DNA of 64,000 bases from Auanema rhodensis. Taxonomy: Eukaryota; Nematoda; Chromadorea; Rhabditida; Rhabditidae. The stretch lies in assembly GCA_964057225.1 (NCBI GenBank), contig OZ059900.1, positions 22,955,638-23,019,637 on the forward strand. Direction: 5' to 3'. The notes under the pieces were generated by a model. The model saw only the letters and a list, made by a program, of their open reading frames with translations, made no database searches and had not been told where the DNA came from. The position numbers and the translations under genes are program-made. Position 1 is the stretch's first letter. Each line of letters starts with the position of its first letter. This document shows positions 1 to 15,200 of this stretch, one piece after another.

Positions 1-1867
1 AAAACACAGTATTTCCCATGAGAAATATTTTATTATGCTGGAAAACCAGTTTTTGGAAATTTCGCTGTAAACAAGGTTTTGACTTACGATTTCATGTGTT
101 CAAACTCATGCAATGTCAATGAAACCTAGCTCAAAATTGTTCGTACAACGTCTAGTTCCACTTTCACGACAAAAAAACAGGGGTTAGAAAATTAAGGAAA
201 TTAGCATATTCTGAGGGCACGCCCCTTATGGCTAATATTGATTAAATCGATTTTTGTTCATATGAGTCGTCAAATGCAACAAATTTCAGCGTGTTACATA
301 CTAAAATAAAGCATTTTACAAGCTGAACACTAGAAAAATACAAAAACACAGTTTTTCCCATGAGAAATATTTTATTATGCTGGAAAACCAGTTTTTGGAA
401 ATTTCGCTGTAAACAAGGTTTTGACTTACGATTTCATGTGTTCAAACTCATGCAATGTCAATGAAACCTAGCTCAAAATTGTTCGTACAACGTCTAGTTC
501 CACTTTCACGACAAAAAAACAGGGGTTAGAAAATTTAGGAAATTAGCATATTCTGAGGGCACGCCCCTTATGGCTAATATTGATTAAATCGATTTTTGTT
601 CATATGAGTCGTCAAATGCAACGAATTTCAGCGTGTTACATACTAAAATGAAGTATTTTACATGCTGAACACTAGAAAAATACAAAAACACAGTATTTCC
701 CATGAGAAATATTTTATTATGCTGGAAAACCAGTTTTTGGAAATTTCGCTGTAAACAAGGTTTTGACTTACGATTTCATGTGTTCAAGCTCATGCAATGT
801 CAATGAAACCTAGCTCAAAATTGTTCCTACAACGTCTAATTCCACTTTCACGACAAAAAAACAGGGGTTAGAAAATTAAGGAAATTAGCATATTCTGAGG
901 GCACGCCCCTTATGGCTAATATTGATTAAATCGATTTTTGTTCATATGAGTCGTCAAATGCAACGAATTTCAGCGTGTTACATACTAAAATGAAGCATTT
1001 TACATGCTGAACACTAGAAAAATACAAAAACACAGTATTTCCCATAAGAAATATTTTATTATGCTGGAAAACCAGTTTTTGGAAATTTCGCTGTAAACAA
1101 GGTTTTGACTTACGATTTCATATGTTCAAACTCATGCAATGTCAATGAAACCTAGCTCAAAATTGTTCGTACAACGTCTAGTTCCACTTTCACGACAAAA
1201 AAACAGGGGTTAGAAAATTAAGGAAATTAGCATATTCTGAGGGCACGCCCCTTATGGCTAATATTGATTAAATCGATTTTTGTTCATATGAGTCGTCAAA
1301 TGCAACGAATTTTAGCGTGTTACATACTAAAATGAAGCATTTTACATGCTGAACACTAGAAAAATTTAAAAACACAGTATTTCCCATGAGAAATATTTTA
1401 TTATGCTGGAAAACCAGTTTTTGGAAATTTCGCTGTAAACAAGGTTTTGACTTACGATTTCATGTGTTCAAACTCATGCAATGTCAATGAAACCTAGCTC
1501 AAAATTGTTCGTACAACGTCTAGTTCCACTTTCACGACAAAAAAACAGGGGTTAGAAAATTAAGGAAATTAGCATATTCTGAGGGCACGCCCCTTATGGC
1601 TAATATTGATTAAATCGATTTTTGTTCATATGAGTCGTCAAATGCAACGAATTTCAGCGTGTTACATACTAAAATGAAGCATTTTACATGCTGAACACTA
1701 GAAAAATACAAAAACACAGTATTTCCCATGAGAAATATTTTATTATGCTGGAAAACCAGTTTTTGGAAATTTCGCTGTAAACAAGGTTTTGACTTACGAT
1801 TTCATGTGTTCAAACTCATGCAATGTCAATGAAACCTAGCTCAAAATTGTTTGTACAACGTCTAGTT

Positions 1868-4800
1868 CCAGTTTCACGACAAAAAAACAAGGGTTAGAAA
1901 ATTAAGGAAATTGGCATATTCTGAGGGCACGCCCCTTATGGCTAATATTGATTAAATCGATTTTTGTTCATATGAGTCGTCAAATGCAACGAATTTCAGC
2001 GTGTTACATACTAAAATGAAGCATTTTACATGCTGAACACTAGAAAAATACAAAAACACAGTATTTCCCATGAAAAATATTTTATTATGCTGGAAAACCA
2101 GTTTTTGGAAATTTCGCTGTAAACAAGGTTTTGACTTACGATTTCATGTGTTCAAACTCATGCAATGTCAATGTAACCTAGCTCAAAATTGTTCGTACAA
2201 CGTCTAGTTCCACTTTCACGACAAAAAAACAGGGGTTAGAAAATTAAGGAAATTAGCATATTCTGAGGGCACGCCCCTTATGGCTAATATTGATTAAATC
2301 GATTTTTGTTCATATGAGTCGTCAAATGCAACGAATTTCAGCGTGTTACATACTAAAATGAAGCATTTTACATGCTGAACACTAGAAAAATACAAAAACA
2401 CAGTATTTCCCATGAGAAATATTTTATTATGCTGGAAAACCAGTTTTTGGAAATTTCGCTGTAAACAAGGTTTTGACTTACGATTTCATGTGTTCAAACT
2501 CATGCAATGTCAATGAAACCTAGCTCAAAATTGTTCGTACAACGTCTAGTTCCACTTTCACGACGAAAAAACAGGGGTTAGAAAATTAAGGAAATTAGCA
2601 TATTCTGAGGGCACGCCCCTTATGGCTAATATTGATTAAATCGATTTTTGTTCATATGAGTCGTCAAATGCAACGAATTTCAGCGTGTTACATACTAAAA
2701 TGAAGCATTTTACATGCTGAACACTAGAAAAATACAAAAACACAGTATTTCCCATGAGAAATATTTTATTATGCTGGAAAACCAGTTTTTGGAAATTTCG
2801 CTGTAAACAAGGTTTTGACTTACGATTTCATGTGTTCAAACTCATGCAATGTCAATGAAACCTAGCTCAAAATTGTTTGTACAACGTCTAGTTCCAGTTT
2901 CACGACAAAAAAACAAGGGTTAGAAAATTAAGGAAATTAGCATATTCTGAGGGCACGCCCCTTATGGCTAATATTGATTAAATCGATTTTTGTTCATATG
3001 AGTCGTCAAATGCAACGAATTTCAGCGTGTTACATACTAAAATGAAGCATTTTACATGCTGAACACTAGAAAAATACAAAAACACAGTATTTCCCATGAA
3101 AAATATTTTATTATGCTGGAAAACCAGTTTTTGGAAATTTCGCTGTAAACAAGGTATTGACTTACGATTTCATGTGTTCAAACTCATGCAATGTCAATGT
3201 AACCTAGCTCAAAATTGTTCGTACAACGTCTAGTTCCACTTTCACGACAAAAAAACAGGGGTTAGAAAATTAAGGAAATTAGCATATTCTGAGGGCACGC
3301 CCCTTATGGCTAATATTGATTAAATCGATTTTTGTTCATATGAGTCGTCAAATGCAACGAATTTCAGCGTGTTACATACTAAAATGAAGCATTTTACATG
3401 CTGAACACTAGAAAAATACAAAAACACAGTATTTCCCATGAGAAATATTTTATTATGCTGGAAAACCAGTTTTTGGAAATTTCGCTGTAAACAAGGTTTT
3501 GACTTACGATTTTATGTGTTCAAACTCATGCAATGTCAATGAAACCTAGCTCAAAATTGTTTGTACAACGTCTAGTTCCAGTTTCACGACAAAAAAACAA
3601 GGGTTAGAAAATTAAGGAAATTAGCATATTCTGAGGGCACGCCCCTTATGGCTAATATTGATTAAATCGATTTTTGTTCATATGAGTCGTCAAATGCAAC
3701 GAATTTCAGCGTGTTACATACTAAAATGAAGCATTTTACATGCTGAACACTAGAAAAATACAAAAACACAGTATTTCCCATGAAAAATATTTTATTATGC
3801 TGGAAAACCAGTTTTTGGAAATTTCGCTGTAAACAAGGTTTTGACTTACGATTTCATGTGTTCAAACTCATGCAATGTCAATGTAACCTAGCTCAAAATT
3901 GTTCGTACAACGTCTAGTTCCACTTTCACGACAAAAAAACAGGGGTTAGAAAATTAAGGAAATTAGCATATTCTGAGGGCACGCCCCTAATGGCTAATAT
4001 TGATTAAATCGATTTTTGTTCATATGAGTCGTCAAATGCAACGAATTTCAGCGTGTTACATACTAAAATGAAGCATTTTACATGCTGAACACTAGAAAAA
4101 TACAAAAACACAGTATTTCCCATGAGAAATATTTTATTATGCTGGAAAACCAGTTTTTGGAAATTTCGCTGTAAACAAGGTATTGACTTACGATTTCATG
4201 TGTTCAAACTCATGCAATGTCAATGTAACCTAGCTCAAAATTGTTCGTACAACGTCTAGTTCCACTTTCACGACAAAAAAACAGGGGTTAGAAAATTAAG
4301 GAAATTAGCATATTCTGAGGGCACGCCCCTTATGGCTAATATTGATTAAATCGATTTTTGTTCATATGAGTCGTCAAATGCAACGAATTTCAGCGTGTTA
4401 CATACTAAAATGAAGCATTTTACATGCTGAACACTAGAAAAATACAAAAACACAGTATTTCCCATGAGAAATATTTTATTATGCTGGAAAACCAGTTTTT
4501 GGAAATTTCGCTGTAAACAAGGTTTTGACTTACGATTTTATGTGTTCAAACTCATGCAATGTCAATGAAACCTAGCTCAAAATTGTTTGTACAACGTCTA
4601 GTTCCAGTTTCACGACAAAAAAACAAGGGTTAGAAAATTAAGGAAATTAGCATATTCTGAGGGCACGCCCCTTATGGCTAATATTGATTAAATCGATTTT
4701 TGTTCATATGAGTCGTCAAATGCAACGAATTTCAGCGTGTTACATACTAAAATGAAGCATTTTACATGCTGAACACTAGAAAAATACAAAAACACAGTAT

Positions 4801-5020
4801 TTCCCATGAAAAATATTTTATTATGCTGGAAAACCAGTTTTTGGAAATTTCGCTGTAAACAAGGTTTTGACTTACGATTTCATGTGTTCAAACTCATGCA
4901 ATGTCAATGTAACCTAGCTCAAAATTGTTCGTACAACGTCTAGTTCCACTTTCACGACAAAAAAACAGGGGTTAGAAAATTAAGGAAATTAGCATATTCT
5001 GAGGGCACGCCCCTAATGGC
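1868..5020 (+). repeat. Trimeric (1026-bp) higher-order repeat within satellite A
   Basis: Private variants recur at three-monomer spacing. The variant TTCCAGTTTC (usual TTCCACTTTC) has its CCAG at 1868, 2894, 3578 and 4604, with spacings 1026, 684 and 1026. The variant CCCTAATGG (usual CCCTTATGG) is at 3985 and 5011, spacing 1026. The variants AATGTAACC and GGTATTGAC also recur here. One spacing of 684 rather than 1026 shows a lost or gained monomer. The boundaries given are those of the marker variants, not exact unit edges. Confidence 0.8.
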
Positions 5021-7802
5021 TAATATTGATTAAATCGATTTTTGTTCATATGAGTCGTCAAATGCAACGAATTTCAGCGTGTTACATACTAAAATGAAGC
5101 ATTTTACATGCTGAACACTAGAAAAATACAAAAACACAGTATTTCCCATGAGAAATATTTTATTATGCTGGAAAACCAGTTTTTGGAAATTTCGCTGTAA
5201 ACAAGGTTTTGACTTACGATTTCATGTGTTCAAACTCATGCAATGTCAATGAAACCTAGCTCAAAATTGTTCGTACAACGTCTAGTTCCACTTTCACGAC
5301 GAAAAAACAGGGGTTAGAAAATTAAGGAAATTAGCATATTCTGAGGGCACGCCCCTTATGGCTAATATTGATTAAATCGATTTTTGTTCATATGAGTCGT
5401 CAAATGCAACGAATTTCAGCGTGTTACATACTAAAATGAAGCATTTCACATGCTGAACACTAGAAAAATACAAAAACACAGTATTTCCCATGAGAAATAT
5501 TTTATCATGCTGGAAAACCAGTTTTTGGAAATTTCGCTGTAAACAAGGTTTTGACTTACGATTTCATGTGTTCAAACTCATGCAATGTCAATGAAACCTA
5601 GCTCAAAATTGTTTGTACAACGTCTAGTTCCACTTTCACGACAAAAAAACAGGGGTTAGAAAATTAAGGAAATTAGCATATTCTGAGGGCACGCCCCTTA
5701 TGGCTAATATTGATTAAATCGATTTTTGTTCATATGAGTCGTCAAATGCAACGAATTTCAGCGTGTTACATACTAAAATGAAGCATTTTACATGCTGAAC
5801 ACTAGAAAAATACAAAAACACAGTATTTCTCATGAGAAATATTTTATTATGCTGGAAAACCAGTTTTTGGAAATTTCGCTGTAAACAAGGTTTTGACTTA
5901 CGATTTCATGTGTTCAAACTCATGCAATGTCAATGAAACCTAGCTCAAAATTGTTTGTACAACGTCTAGTTCCACTTTCACGACAAAAAAACAGGGGTTA
6001 GAAAATTAAGGAAATTAGCATATTCTGAGGGCACGCCCCTTATGGCTAATATTGATTAAATCGATTTTTTGTTCATATGAGTCGTCAAATGCAACGAATT
6101 TCAGCGTGTTACATACTAAAATGAAGCATTTTACATGCTGAACACTAGAAAAATACAAAAACACAGTATTTCCCATGAGAAATATTTTATTATGCTGGAA
6201 AACCAGTTTTTGGAAATTTCGCTGTAAACAAGGTTTTGACTTACGATTTCATGTGTTCAAACTCATGCAATGTCAATGAAACCTAGCTCAAAATTGTTCG
6301 TACAACGTCTAGTTCCACTTTCACGACAAAAAAACAAGGGTTAGAAAATTAAGGAAATTAGCATATTCTGAGGGCACGCCCCTTATGGCTAATATTGATT
6401 AAATCGATTTTTGTTCATATGAGTCGTCAAATGCAACGAATTTCAGCGTGTTACATACTAAAATGAAGCATTTTACATGCTGAACACTAGAAAAATACAA
6501 AAACACAGTATTTCCCATGAGAAATATTTTATTATGCTGGAAAACCAGTTTTTGGAAATTTCGCTGTAAACAAGGTTTTGACTTACGATTTCATGTGTTC
6601 AAGCTCATGCAATGTCAATGAAACCTAGCTCAAAATTGTTCGTACAACGTCTAGTTCCACTTTCACGACAAAAAAACAGGGGTTAGAAAATTAAGGAAAT
6701 TAGCATATTCTGAGGGCACGCCCCTTATGGCTAATATTGATTAAATCGATTTTTGTTCATATGAGTCGTCAAATGCAACGAATTTCAGCGTGTTACATAC
6801 TAAAATAAAACATTTTACATGCTGAACACTAGAAGAATACAAAAACACAGTATTTCCCATGAGAAATATTTTATTATGCTGGAAAACCAGTTTTTGGAAA
6901 TTTCGCTGTAAACAAGGTTTTGACTTACGATTTCATGTGTTCAAACTCATGCAATGTCAATGAAACCTAGCTCAAAATTGTTCGTACAACGTCTAGTTCC
7001 ACTTTCACGACAAAAAAACAGGGGCTAGAAAATTAAGGAAATTAGCATATTCTGAGGGCACGCCCCTTAGGGCTAATATTGATTAAATCGATTTTTGTTC
7101 ATATGAGTCGTCAAATGTAACGAATTTTAGCGTGTTACATACTAAAATGAAGCATTTTACATGCTGAACACTAGAAAAATACAAAAACACCGTATTTCCC
7201 ATGAGAAATATTTTATCATGCTGGAAAACCAGTTTTTGGAAATTTCGCTGTAAACAAGGTTTTGACTTACGATTTCATGTGTTCAAACTCATGCAATGTC
7301 AATGAAACCTAGCTCAAAATTGTTCGTACAACGTCTAGTTCCACTTTCACGACAAAAAAACAGGGGTTAGAAAATTAAGGAAATTAGCATATTCTGAGGG
7401 CACGCCCCTTATGGCTAATATTGATTAAATCGATTTTTGTTCATATGAGTCGTCAAATGCAACGAATTTCAGCGTGTTACATACTAAAATGAAGCATTTT
7501 ACATGCTGAACACTAGAAAAATACAAAAACACAGTATTTCTCATGAGAAATATTTTATTATGCTGGAAAACCAGTTTTTGGAAATTTCGCTGTAAACAAG
7601 GTTTTGACTTACGATTTCATGTGTTCAAACTCATGCAATGTCAATGAAACCTAGCTCAAAATTGTTTGTACAACGTCTAGTTCCACTTTCACGACAAAAA
7701 AACAAGGGTTAGAAAATTAAGGAAATTAGCATATTCTGAGGGCACGCCCCTTATGGCTAATATTGATTAAATCGATTTTTGTTCATATGAGTCGTCAAAT
7801 GC

Positions 7803-10800
7803 AAGGAATTTCAGCGTGTTACATACTAAAATGAAGCATTTTACATGCTGAACACTAGAAAAATACAAAAACACAGTATTTCCCATGAGAAATATTTTAT
7901 TATGCTGGAAAACCAGTTTTTGGAAATTTCGCTGTAAACAAGGTTTTGACTTACGATTTCATGTGTTCAAGCTCATGCAATGTCAATGAAACCTAGCTCA
8001 AAATTGTTCGTACAACGTCTAGTTCCACTTTCACGACAAAAAAACAGGGGTTAGAAAATTAAGGAAATTAGCATATTCTGAGGGCACGCCCCTTATGGCT
8101 AATATTGATTAAATCGATTTTTGTTCATATGAGTCGTCAAATGCAACGAATTTCAGCGTGTTACATACTAAAATGAAGCATTTTACATGCTGAACACTAG
8201 AAAAATACAAAAACACAGTATTTCCCATGAGAAATATTTTATTATGCTGGAAAACCAGTTTTTGGAAATTTCGCTGTAAACAAGGTTTTGACTTACGATT
8301 TCATGTGTTCAAACTCATGCAATGTCAATGAAACCTAGCTCAAAATTGTTCGTACAACGTCTAGTTCCACTTTCACGACAAAAAAACAGGGGTTAGAAAA
8401 TTAAGGAAATTAGCATATTCTGAGGGCACGCCCCTTATGGCTAATATTGATTAAATCGATTTTTGTTCATATGAGTCGTCAAATGCAACGAATTTCAGCG
8501 TGTTACATACTAAAATGAAGCATTTTACATGCTGAACACTAGAAAAATACAAAAACACAGTATTTCCCATGAGAAATATTTTATTATGCTGGAAAACCAG
8601 TTTTTGGAAATTTCGCTGTAAACAAGGTTTTGACTTACGATTTCATGTGTTCAAACTCATGCAATGTCAATGAAACCTAGCTCAAAATTGTTTGTACAAC
8701 GTCTAGTTCCACTTTCACGACAAAAAAACAAGGGTTAGAAAATTAAGGAAATTAGCATATTCTGAGGGCACGCCCCTTATGGCTAATATTGATTAAATCG
8801 ATTTTTGTTCATATGAGTCGTCAAATGCAAGGAATTTCAGCGTGTTACATACTAAAATGAAGCATTTTACATGCTGAACACTAGAAAAATACAAAAACAC
8901 AGTATTTCCCATGAGAAATATTTTATTATGCTGGAAAACCAGTTTTTGGAAATTTCGCTGTAAACAAGGTTTTGACTTACGATTTCATGTGTTCAAGCTC
9001 ATGCAATGTCAATGAAACCTAGCTCAAAATTGTTCGTACAACGTCTAGTTCCACTTTCACGACAAAAAAACAGGGGTTAGAAAATTAAGGAAATTAGCAT
9101 ATTCTGAGGGCACGCCCCTTATGGCTAATATTGATTAAATCGATTTTTGTTCATATGAGTCGTCAAATGCAACGAATTTCAGCGTGTTACATACTAAAAT
9201 GAAGCATTTTACATGCTGAACACTAGAAAAATACAAAAACACAGTATTTCCCATGAGAAATATTTTATTATGCTGGAAAACCAGTTTTTGGAAATTTCGC
9301 TGTAAACAAGGTTTTGACTTACGATTTCATGTGTTCAAACTCATGCAATGTCAATGAAACCTAGCTCAAAATTGTTCGTACAACGTCTAGTTCCACTTTC
9401 ACGACAAAAAAACAGGGGTTAGAAAATTAAGGAAATTAGCATATTCTGAGGGCACGCCCCTTATGGCTAATATTGATTAAATCGATTTTTGTTCATATGA
9501 GTCGTCAAATGCAACGAATTTCAGCGTGTTACATACTAAAATGAAGCATTTTACATGCTGAACACTAGAAAAATACAAAAACACAGTATTTCCCATGAGA
9601 AATATTTTATTATGCTGGAAAACCAGTTTTTGGAAATTTCGCTGTAACAAGGTTTTGACTTACGATTTCATGTGTTCAAACTCATGCAATGTCAATGTAA
9701 CCTAGCTCAAAATTGTTCGTACAACGTCTAGTTCCACTTTCAAGACAAAAAAACAGGGGTTAGAAAATTAAGGAAATTAGCATATTCTGAGGGCACGCCC
9801 CTTATGGCTAATATTGATTAAATCGATTTTTGTTCATATGAGTCGTCAAATGCAACGAATTTCAGCGTGTTACATACTAAAATGAAGCATTTTACATGCT
9901 GAACACTAGAAAAATACAAAAACACAGTATTTCCCATGAGAAATATTTTATTATGCTGGAAAACCAGTTTTTGGAAATTTCGCTGTAAACAAGGTTTTGA
10001 CTTACGATTTCATTTGTTCAAACTCATGCAATGTCAATGAAACCTAGCTCAAAATTATTTGTACAACGTCTAGTTCCACTTTCACGACAAAAAAACAGGG
10101 GTTAGAAAATTAAGGAAATTAGCATATTCTGAGGGCACGCCCCTTATGGCTAATATTGATTAAATCGATTTTTGTTCATATGAGTCGTCAAATGCAACGA
10201 ATTTCAGCGTGTTACATACTAAAATGAAGCATTTTACATGCTGAACACTAGAAAAATAAAAAACACAGTATTTCCCATGAGAAATATTTTATTATGCTGG
10301 AAAACCAGTTTTTGGAAATTTCGCTGTAAACAAGGTTTTGACTTACGATTTCATGTGTTCAAACTCATGCAATGTCAATGAAACCTAGCTCAAAATTGTT
10401 CGTACAACGTCTAGTTCCACTTTCACGACAAAAAAACAAGGGTTAGAAAATTAAGGAAATTAGCATATTCTGAGGGCACGCCCCTTATGGCTAATATTGA
10501 TTAAATCGATTTTTGTTCATATGAGTCGTCAAATGCAACGAATTTCAGCGTGTTACATACTAAAATGAAGCATTTTACATGCTGAACACTAGAAAAATAC
10601 AAAAACACAGTATTTCCCATGAGAAATATTTTATTATGCTGGAAAACCAGTTTTTGGAAATTTCGCTGTAAACAAGGTTTTGACTTACGATTTCATGTGT
10701 TCAAACTCATGCAATGTCAATGTAACCTAGCTCAAAGTTGTTCGTACAACGTCTAGTTCCACTTTCAAGACAAAAAAACAGGGGTTAGAAAATTAAGGAA

Positions 10801-11110
10801 ATTAGCATATTCTGAGGGCACGCCCCTTATGGCTAATATTGATTAAATCGATTTTTGTTCATATGAGTCGTCAAATGCAACGAATTTCAGCGTGTTACAT
10901 ACTAAAATGAAGCATTTTACATGCTGAACACTAGAAAAATACAAAAACACAGTATTTCCCATGAGAAATATTTTATTATGCTGGAAAACCAGTTTTTGGA
11001 AATTTCGCTGTAAACAAGGTTTTGACTTACGATTTCATTTGTTCAAACTCATGCAATGTCAATGAAACCTAGCTCAAAATTATTTGTACAACGTCTAGTT
11101 CCACTTTCAC
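7803..11110 (+). repeat. Further trimeric higher-order repeats in satellite A
   Basis: The variant TGCAAGGAAT appears near 7803 and 8829, 1026 bp apart. Near 9740 and 10766 the variant CTTTCAAGAC appears, and near 10014 and 11040 the variant CATTTGTTC, each again 1026 bp apart. These are separate local trimer amplifications inside the same array. CTTTCAAGAC and CATTTGTTC reappear near 16580 and 16855, which implies a larger duplicated block in the 9.6-17 kb interval. Extents are approximate. Confidence 0.7.
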
Positions 11111-12296
11111 GACAAAAAAACAGGGATTAGAAAATTAAGGAAATTAGCATATTCTGAGGGCACGCCCCTTATGGCTAATATTGATTAAATCGATTTTTGT
11201 TCATATGAGTCGTCAAATGCAACGAATTTCAGCGTGTTACATACTAAAATGAAGCATTTTACATGCTGAACACTAGAAAAATACAAAAACACAGTATTTC
11301 CCATGAGAAATATTTTATTATGCTGGAAAACCAGTTTTTGGAAATTTCGCTGTAAACAAGGTTTTGACTTACGATTTCATGTGTTCAAACTCATGCAATG
11401 TCAATGAAACCTAGCTCAAAATTGTTCGTACAACGTCTAGTTCCACTTTTACGACAAAAAAACAAGGGTTAGAAAATTAAGGAAATTAGCATATTCTGAG
11501 AGCACGCCCCTTATGGCTAATATTGATTAAATCGATTTTTGTTCATATGAGTCGTCAAATGCAACGAATTTCAGCGTGTTACATACTAAAATGAAGCATT
11601 TTACATGCTGAACACTAGAAAAATACAAAAACACAGTATTTCCCATGAGAAATATTTTATTATGCTGGAAAACCAGTTTTTGGAAATTTCGCTGTAAACA
11701 AGGTTTTGACTTACGATTTCATGTGTTCAAACTCATGCAATGTCAATGAAACCTAGCTCAAAATTGTTCGTACAACGTCTAGTTCCACTTTCACGACAAA
11801 AAAACAGGGGTTAGAAAATTAAGGAAATTAGCATATTCTGAGGGCACGCCCCTTATGGCTAATATTGATTAAATCGATTTTTGTTCATATGAGTCGTCAA
11901 ATGCAACGAATTTCAGCGTGTTACATACTAAAATGAAGCATTTTACATGCTGAACACTAGAAAAATACAAAAACACAGTATTTCCTATGAGAAATATTTT
12001 ATTATGCTGGAAAACCAGTTTTTGGAAATTTCGCTGTAAACAAGGTTTTGACTTACGATTTCATGTGTTCAAACTCATGCAATGTCAATGAAACCTAGCT
12101 CAAAATTGTTCGTACAACGTCTAGTTCCACTTTCACGACAAAAAAACAGGGGTTAGAAAATTAAGGAAATTAGCATATTCTGAGGGCACGCCCCTTATGG
12201 CTAATATTGATTAAATCGATTTTTGTTCATATGAGTCGTCAAATGCAACGAATTTCAGCGTGTTACATACTAAAATGAAGCATTTTACATGCTGAA

Positions 12297-15200
12297 CACT
12301 AAAAGAATACAAAAACACAGTATTTCCCATGAGAAATATTTTATTATGCTGGAAAACCAGTTTTTGGAAATTTCGCTGTAAACAAGGTTTTGACTTACGA
12401 TTTCATGTGTTCAAACTCATGCAATGTCAATGAAACTTGGCTCAAAATTGTTCGTACAACGTCTAGTTCCACTTTCACGACAAAAAAACAGGGGTTAGAA
12501 AATTAAGGAAATTAGCATATTCTGAGGGCACGCCCCTTATGGCTAATATTGATTAAATCGATTTTTGTTCATATGAGTCGTCAAATGCAACGAATTTCAG
12601 CGTGTTACATACTAAAATGAAGCATTTTACATGCTGAACACTAGAAAAATACAAAAACACAGTATTTCCTATGAGAAATATTTTATTATGCTGGAAAACC
12701 AGTTTTTGGAAATTTCGCTGTAAACAAGGTTTTGACTTACGATTTCATGTGTTCAAACTCATGCAATGTCAATGAAACCTAGCTCAAAATTGTTCGTACA
12801 ACGTCTAGTTCCACTTTCACGACAAAAAAACAGGGGTTAGAAAATTAAGGAAATTAGCATATTCTGAGGGCACGCCCCTTATGGCTAATATTGATTAAAT
12901 CGATTTTTGTTCATATGAGTCGTCAAATGCAACGAATTTCAGCGTGTTACATACTAAAATGAAGCATTTAACATGCTGAACACTAGAAAAATACAAAAAC
13001 ACAGTATTTCTCATGAGAAATATTTTATTATGCTGGAAAACCAGTTTTTGGAAATTTCGCTGTAAACAAGGTTTTGACTTACGATTTCATGTGTTCAAAC
13101 TCATGCAATGTCAATGAAACCTAGCTCAAAATTGTTTGTACAACGTCTAGTTCCACTTTCACGACAAAAAAACAGGGGTTAGAAAATTAAGGAAATTAGC
13201 ATATTCTGAGGGCACGCCCCTTATGGCTAATATTGATTAAATCGATTTTTTGTTCATATGAGTCGTCAAATGCAACGAATTTCAGCGTGTTACATACTAA
13301 AATGAAGCATTTTACATGCTGAACACTAGAAAAATACAAAAACACAGTATTTCCCATGAGAAATTATTTATTATGCTGGAAAACCAGTTTTTGGAAATTT
13401 CGCTGTAAACAAGGTTTTGACTTACGATTTCATGTGTTCAAACTCATGCAATGTCAATGAAACCTAGCTCAAAATTGTTCGTACAACGTCTAGTTCCACT
13501 TTCACGACAAAAAAACAAGGGTTAGAAAATTAAGGAAATTAGCATATTCTGAGGGCACGCCCCTTATGGCTAATATTGATTAAATCGATTTTTGTTCATA
13601 TGAGTCGTCAAATGCAACGAATTTCAGCGTGTTACATACTAAAATGAAGCATTTTACATGCTGAACACTAGAAAAATACAAAAACACAGTATTTCCTATG
13701 AGAAATATTTTATTATGCTGGAAAACCAGTTTTTGGAAATTTCGCTGTAAACAAGGTTTTGACTTACGATTTCATGTGTTCAAACTCATGCAATGTCAAT
13801 GAAACCTAGCTCAAAATTGTTCGTACAACGTCTAGTTCCACTTTCACGACAAAAAAACAGGGGTTAGAAAATTAAGGAAATTAGCATATTCTGAGGGCAC
13901 GCCCCTTATGGCTAATATTGATTAAATCGATTTTTGTTCATATGAGTCGTCAAATGCAACGAATTTCAGCGTGTTACATACTAAAATGAAGCATTTAACA
14001 TGCTGAACACTAGAAAAATACAAAAACACAGTATTTCTCATGAGAAATATTTTATTATGCTGGAAAACCAGTTTTTGGAAATTTCGCTGTAAACAAGGTT
14101 TTGACTTACGATTTCATGTGTTCAAACTCATGCAATGTCAATGAAACCTAGCTCAAAATTGTTTGTACAACGTCTAGTTCCACTTTCACGACAAAAAAAC
14201 AGGGGTTAGAAAATTAAGGAAATTAGCATATTCTGAGGGCACGCCCCTTATGGCTAATATTGATTAAATCGATTTTTTGTTCATATGAGTCGTCAAATGC
14301 AACGAATTTCAGCGTGTTACATACTAAAATGAAGCATTTTACATGCTGAACACTAGAAAAATACAAAAACACAGTATTTCCCATGAGAAATTATTTATTA
14401 TGCTGGAAAACCAGTTTTTGGAAATTTCGCTGTAAACAAGGTTTTGACTTACGATTTCATGTGTTCAAACTCATGCAATGTCAATGAAACCTAGCTCAAA
14501 ATTGTTCGTACAACGTCTAGTTCCACTTTCACGACAAAAAAACAAGGGTTAGAAAATTAAGGAAATTAGCATATTCTGAGGGCACGCCCCTTATGGCTAA
14601 TATTGATTAAATCGATTTTTGTTCATATGAGTCGTCAAATGCAACGAATTTCAGCGTGTTACATACTAAAATGAAGCATTTTACATGCTGAACACTAGAA
14701 AAATACAAAAACACAGTATTTCCCATGAGAAATATTTTATTATGCTGGAAAACCAGTTTTTGGAAATTTCGCTGTAAACAAGGTTTTGACTTACGATTTC
14801 ATGTGTTCAAACTCATGCAATGTCAATGAAACCTAGCTCAAAATTGTTCGTACAACGTCTAGTTCCACTTTTACGACAAAAAAACAAGGGTTAGAAAATT
14901 AAGGAAATTAGCATATTCTGAGAGCACGCCCCTTATGGCTAATATTGATTAAATCGATTTTTGTTCATATGAGTCGTCAAATGCAACGAATTTCAGCGTG
15001 TTACATACTAAAATGAAGCATTTTACATGCTGAACACTAGAAAAATACAAAAACACAGTATTTCCCATGAGAAATATTTTATTATGCTGGAAAACCAGTT
15101 TTTGGAAATTTCGCTGTAAACAAGGTTTTGACTTACGATTTCATGTGTTCAAACTCATGCAATGTCAATGAAACCTAGCTCAAAATTGTTCGTACAACGT

